Part shown: positions 63,544-64,000 of the stretch, piece after piece
How positions within the stretch are numbered: position 1 is the first letter of the stretch
Layout: the number at the start of each line of letters is the position of its first letter
NCBI RefSeq assembly: GCF_001021025.1
Contig: NZ_CP011541.1
Span: 1,178,001 to 1,242,000, forward strand
Source: Corynebacterium epidermidicanis
GTDB lineage: Bacteria > Actinomycetota > Actinomycetes > Mycobacteriales > Mycobacteriaceae
Length of the DNA: 64,000 nt
Direction: 5' to 3'
Translations under genes and position numbers: made by a program
The notes under the pieces: model-generated
Databases searched by the model: none
What the model saw: the letters and a program-made list of their open reading frames with translations, nothing else
What the model was told of the DNA's origin: nothing

Positions 63544-63584
63544 TGGTCGGGCTGACCGGATTCGAACCGACGACCCCTTGACCC
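63544..63584 (-). mobile_element. 3' fragment of a tRNA gene (probably tRNA-Pro), candidate att site
   Basis: Read on the minus strand this gives the 3' side of an anticodon arm (GGGTCAAGGGGTC), a complete T arm (GTCGGTTCGAATCCGGT) and CAGCCCGACCA, i.e. acceptor strand, discriminator A and CCA. The matching 5' acceptor CGGGCTG and the D arm are absent upstream, so it is not a functional tRNA. The GGG anticodon-loop remnant and acceptor sequence fit tRNA-Pro. Such 3' fragments are left when elements integrate into tRNA genes. Confidence 0.65.
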
Positions 63585-63728
63585 TACTTCATTATATTGA
63601 CGATGTTAGTTGAGGTTAGCGTGAAGGTGACCGGGTTTGCTGTTAGTTATGGTTTCTGCTGGTAAAACATAGTTTCAGTTTGTTAGAACTTGATACACGT
63701 TAATTCATTCCGTTGAGTAACCGTGAAG

Positions 63729-64000
63729 TTAGTCCCCTTCATTCTTGGCCCGTTTTCGTGCCCTTCGCTTGGCTAGGCGCTCCTCTCGATGTTCGGGGGT
63801 TTCAGCTGCTTTGCGTTGCTGATACCGTTCACGTTCTTTAGCTAGTCGGCGCTCTCGCTGCTCTGGGGTCTCTGCTTCAATTCGTCGGCGGCGGCGCTCC
63901 CGTTCAGCTGCACGACGGCGCTCAAGTTGATCTTCATCTGTTCGTTCAGACGTAGGCTTACGCTTGGCGCCACCGGCGGGTTGGATGTGGGTGCCTAGAC
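63729..64000 (-). CDS. charged coiled-coil protein, C-terminal part (runs off the edge)
   Basis: 89 residues are visible, open to the window end, with stop TAA at 63729-63731. The sequence is dominated by Arg, Glu, Lys and Ala and contains a near-repeat: ETPEQRERRLAKERERY and ETPEHREERLAKRRARKR. It has no start inside the window. Its position just inside the tRNA-fragment boundary suggests that it belongs to the integrated element. The family is not recognised. The gap 63585-63728 holds no gene. Confidence 0.6.
   Translation of the reverse strand, partial: LGTHIQPAGGAKRKPTSERTDEDQLERRRAAERERRRRRIEAETPEQRERRLAKERERYQQRKAAETPEHREERLAKRRARKRAKNEGD

Noticed and set aside
63544..63620. A complete tRNA gene on the minus strand
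   Set aside because: The 5' acceptor strand, D arm and 5' anticodon stem are absent, so only the 3' fragment is supported.

Overview
The window is a chromosomal stretch of an actinobacterium, almost certainly a Corynebacterium. The 16S and 23S genes are of corynebacterial type. The gene order also follows the conserved corynebacterial/mycobacterial backbone: coaE-uvrB-usp-uvrA-infC-rpmI-rplT-pheST-argCJBD-RGH-tyrS-rrn-TPR protein-HAD-small ORF-tlyA-nadK-recN-steA-steB-NUDIX-xerD-parA/pldP-scpA-scpB-rluB-cmk-der. This is essentially the order of Mycobacterium tuberculosis Rv1689-Rv1713 and of the matching C. glutamicum region. The species cannot be named from the sequence alone.

Layout. 1-13.1 kb: the end of coaE, an HNH-nuclease gene, nucleotide excision repair (uvrB, uvrA), a universal stress protein, the RNA-polymerase-associated ATPase HelR, and several membrane or hydrolase genes. 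13.1-14.7 kb: the infC-rpmI-rplT operon, with a structured leader, an attenuator-like terminator and a rare ATC start codon for IF-3. 14.7-15.9 kb: a gene-free patch of nested inverted repeats, then a frameshifted secreted repeat protein. 15.9-21.6 kb: rRNA/tRNA methyltransferase, aminotransferase, pheS, pheT. 21.6-30.3 kb: FocA-type channel and the arginine cluster argCJBD-R-GH, which lacks argF. 30.3-33.7 kb: three adjacent genes for surface or substrate-binding proteins, all broken by frameshifts and stops. 33.7-40.9 kb: a Trm112-like small protein, tyrS and a complete 16S-23S-5S rRNA operon without spacer tRNAs. 41-53.9 kb: a tightly packed run for modification, NAD metabolism, DNA repair, cytokinesis and chromosome segregation. 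pyrG, expected between the SteB and NUDIX genes, is absent. 53.9-57.5 kb: a POT transporter divergent from bioA-bioD, with a palindromic BioQ-like operator between them. 57.6-62.7 kb: rluB, cmk, der, a parS-like site and a lipoprotein gene. 62.7-64 kb: a methyltransferase and then the 3' fragment of a tRNA gene, probably tRNA-Pro, which looks like the attachment site of a mobile element that begins at the right edge.

How it fits together. Most of the window is housekeeping: translation (IF-3, L35, L20, PheRS, TyrRS, rRNA, RluB, TlyA, Der), DNA repair (UvrAB, RecN), segregation and division (XerD, ParA-like, ScpAB, SteAB, and a parS-like site) and biosynthesis (arginine, biotin). The accessory signals lie between these blocks: DnaA-box palindrome, inverted-repeat element, decayed operon, BioQ-like cassette, parS-like site and tRNA-fragment boundary. 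No CRISPR array, transposase gene or complete mobile element is visible.
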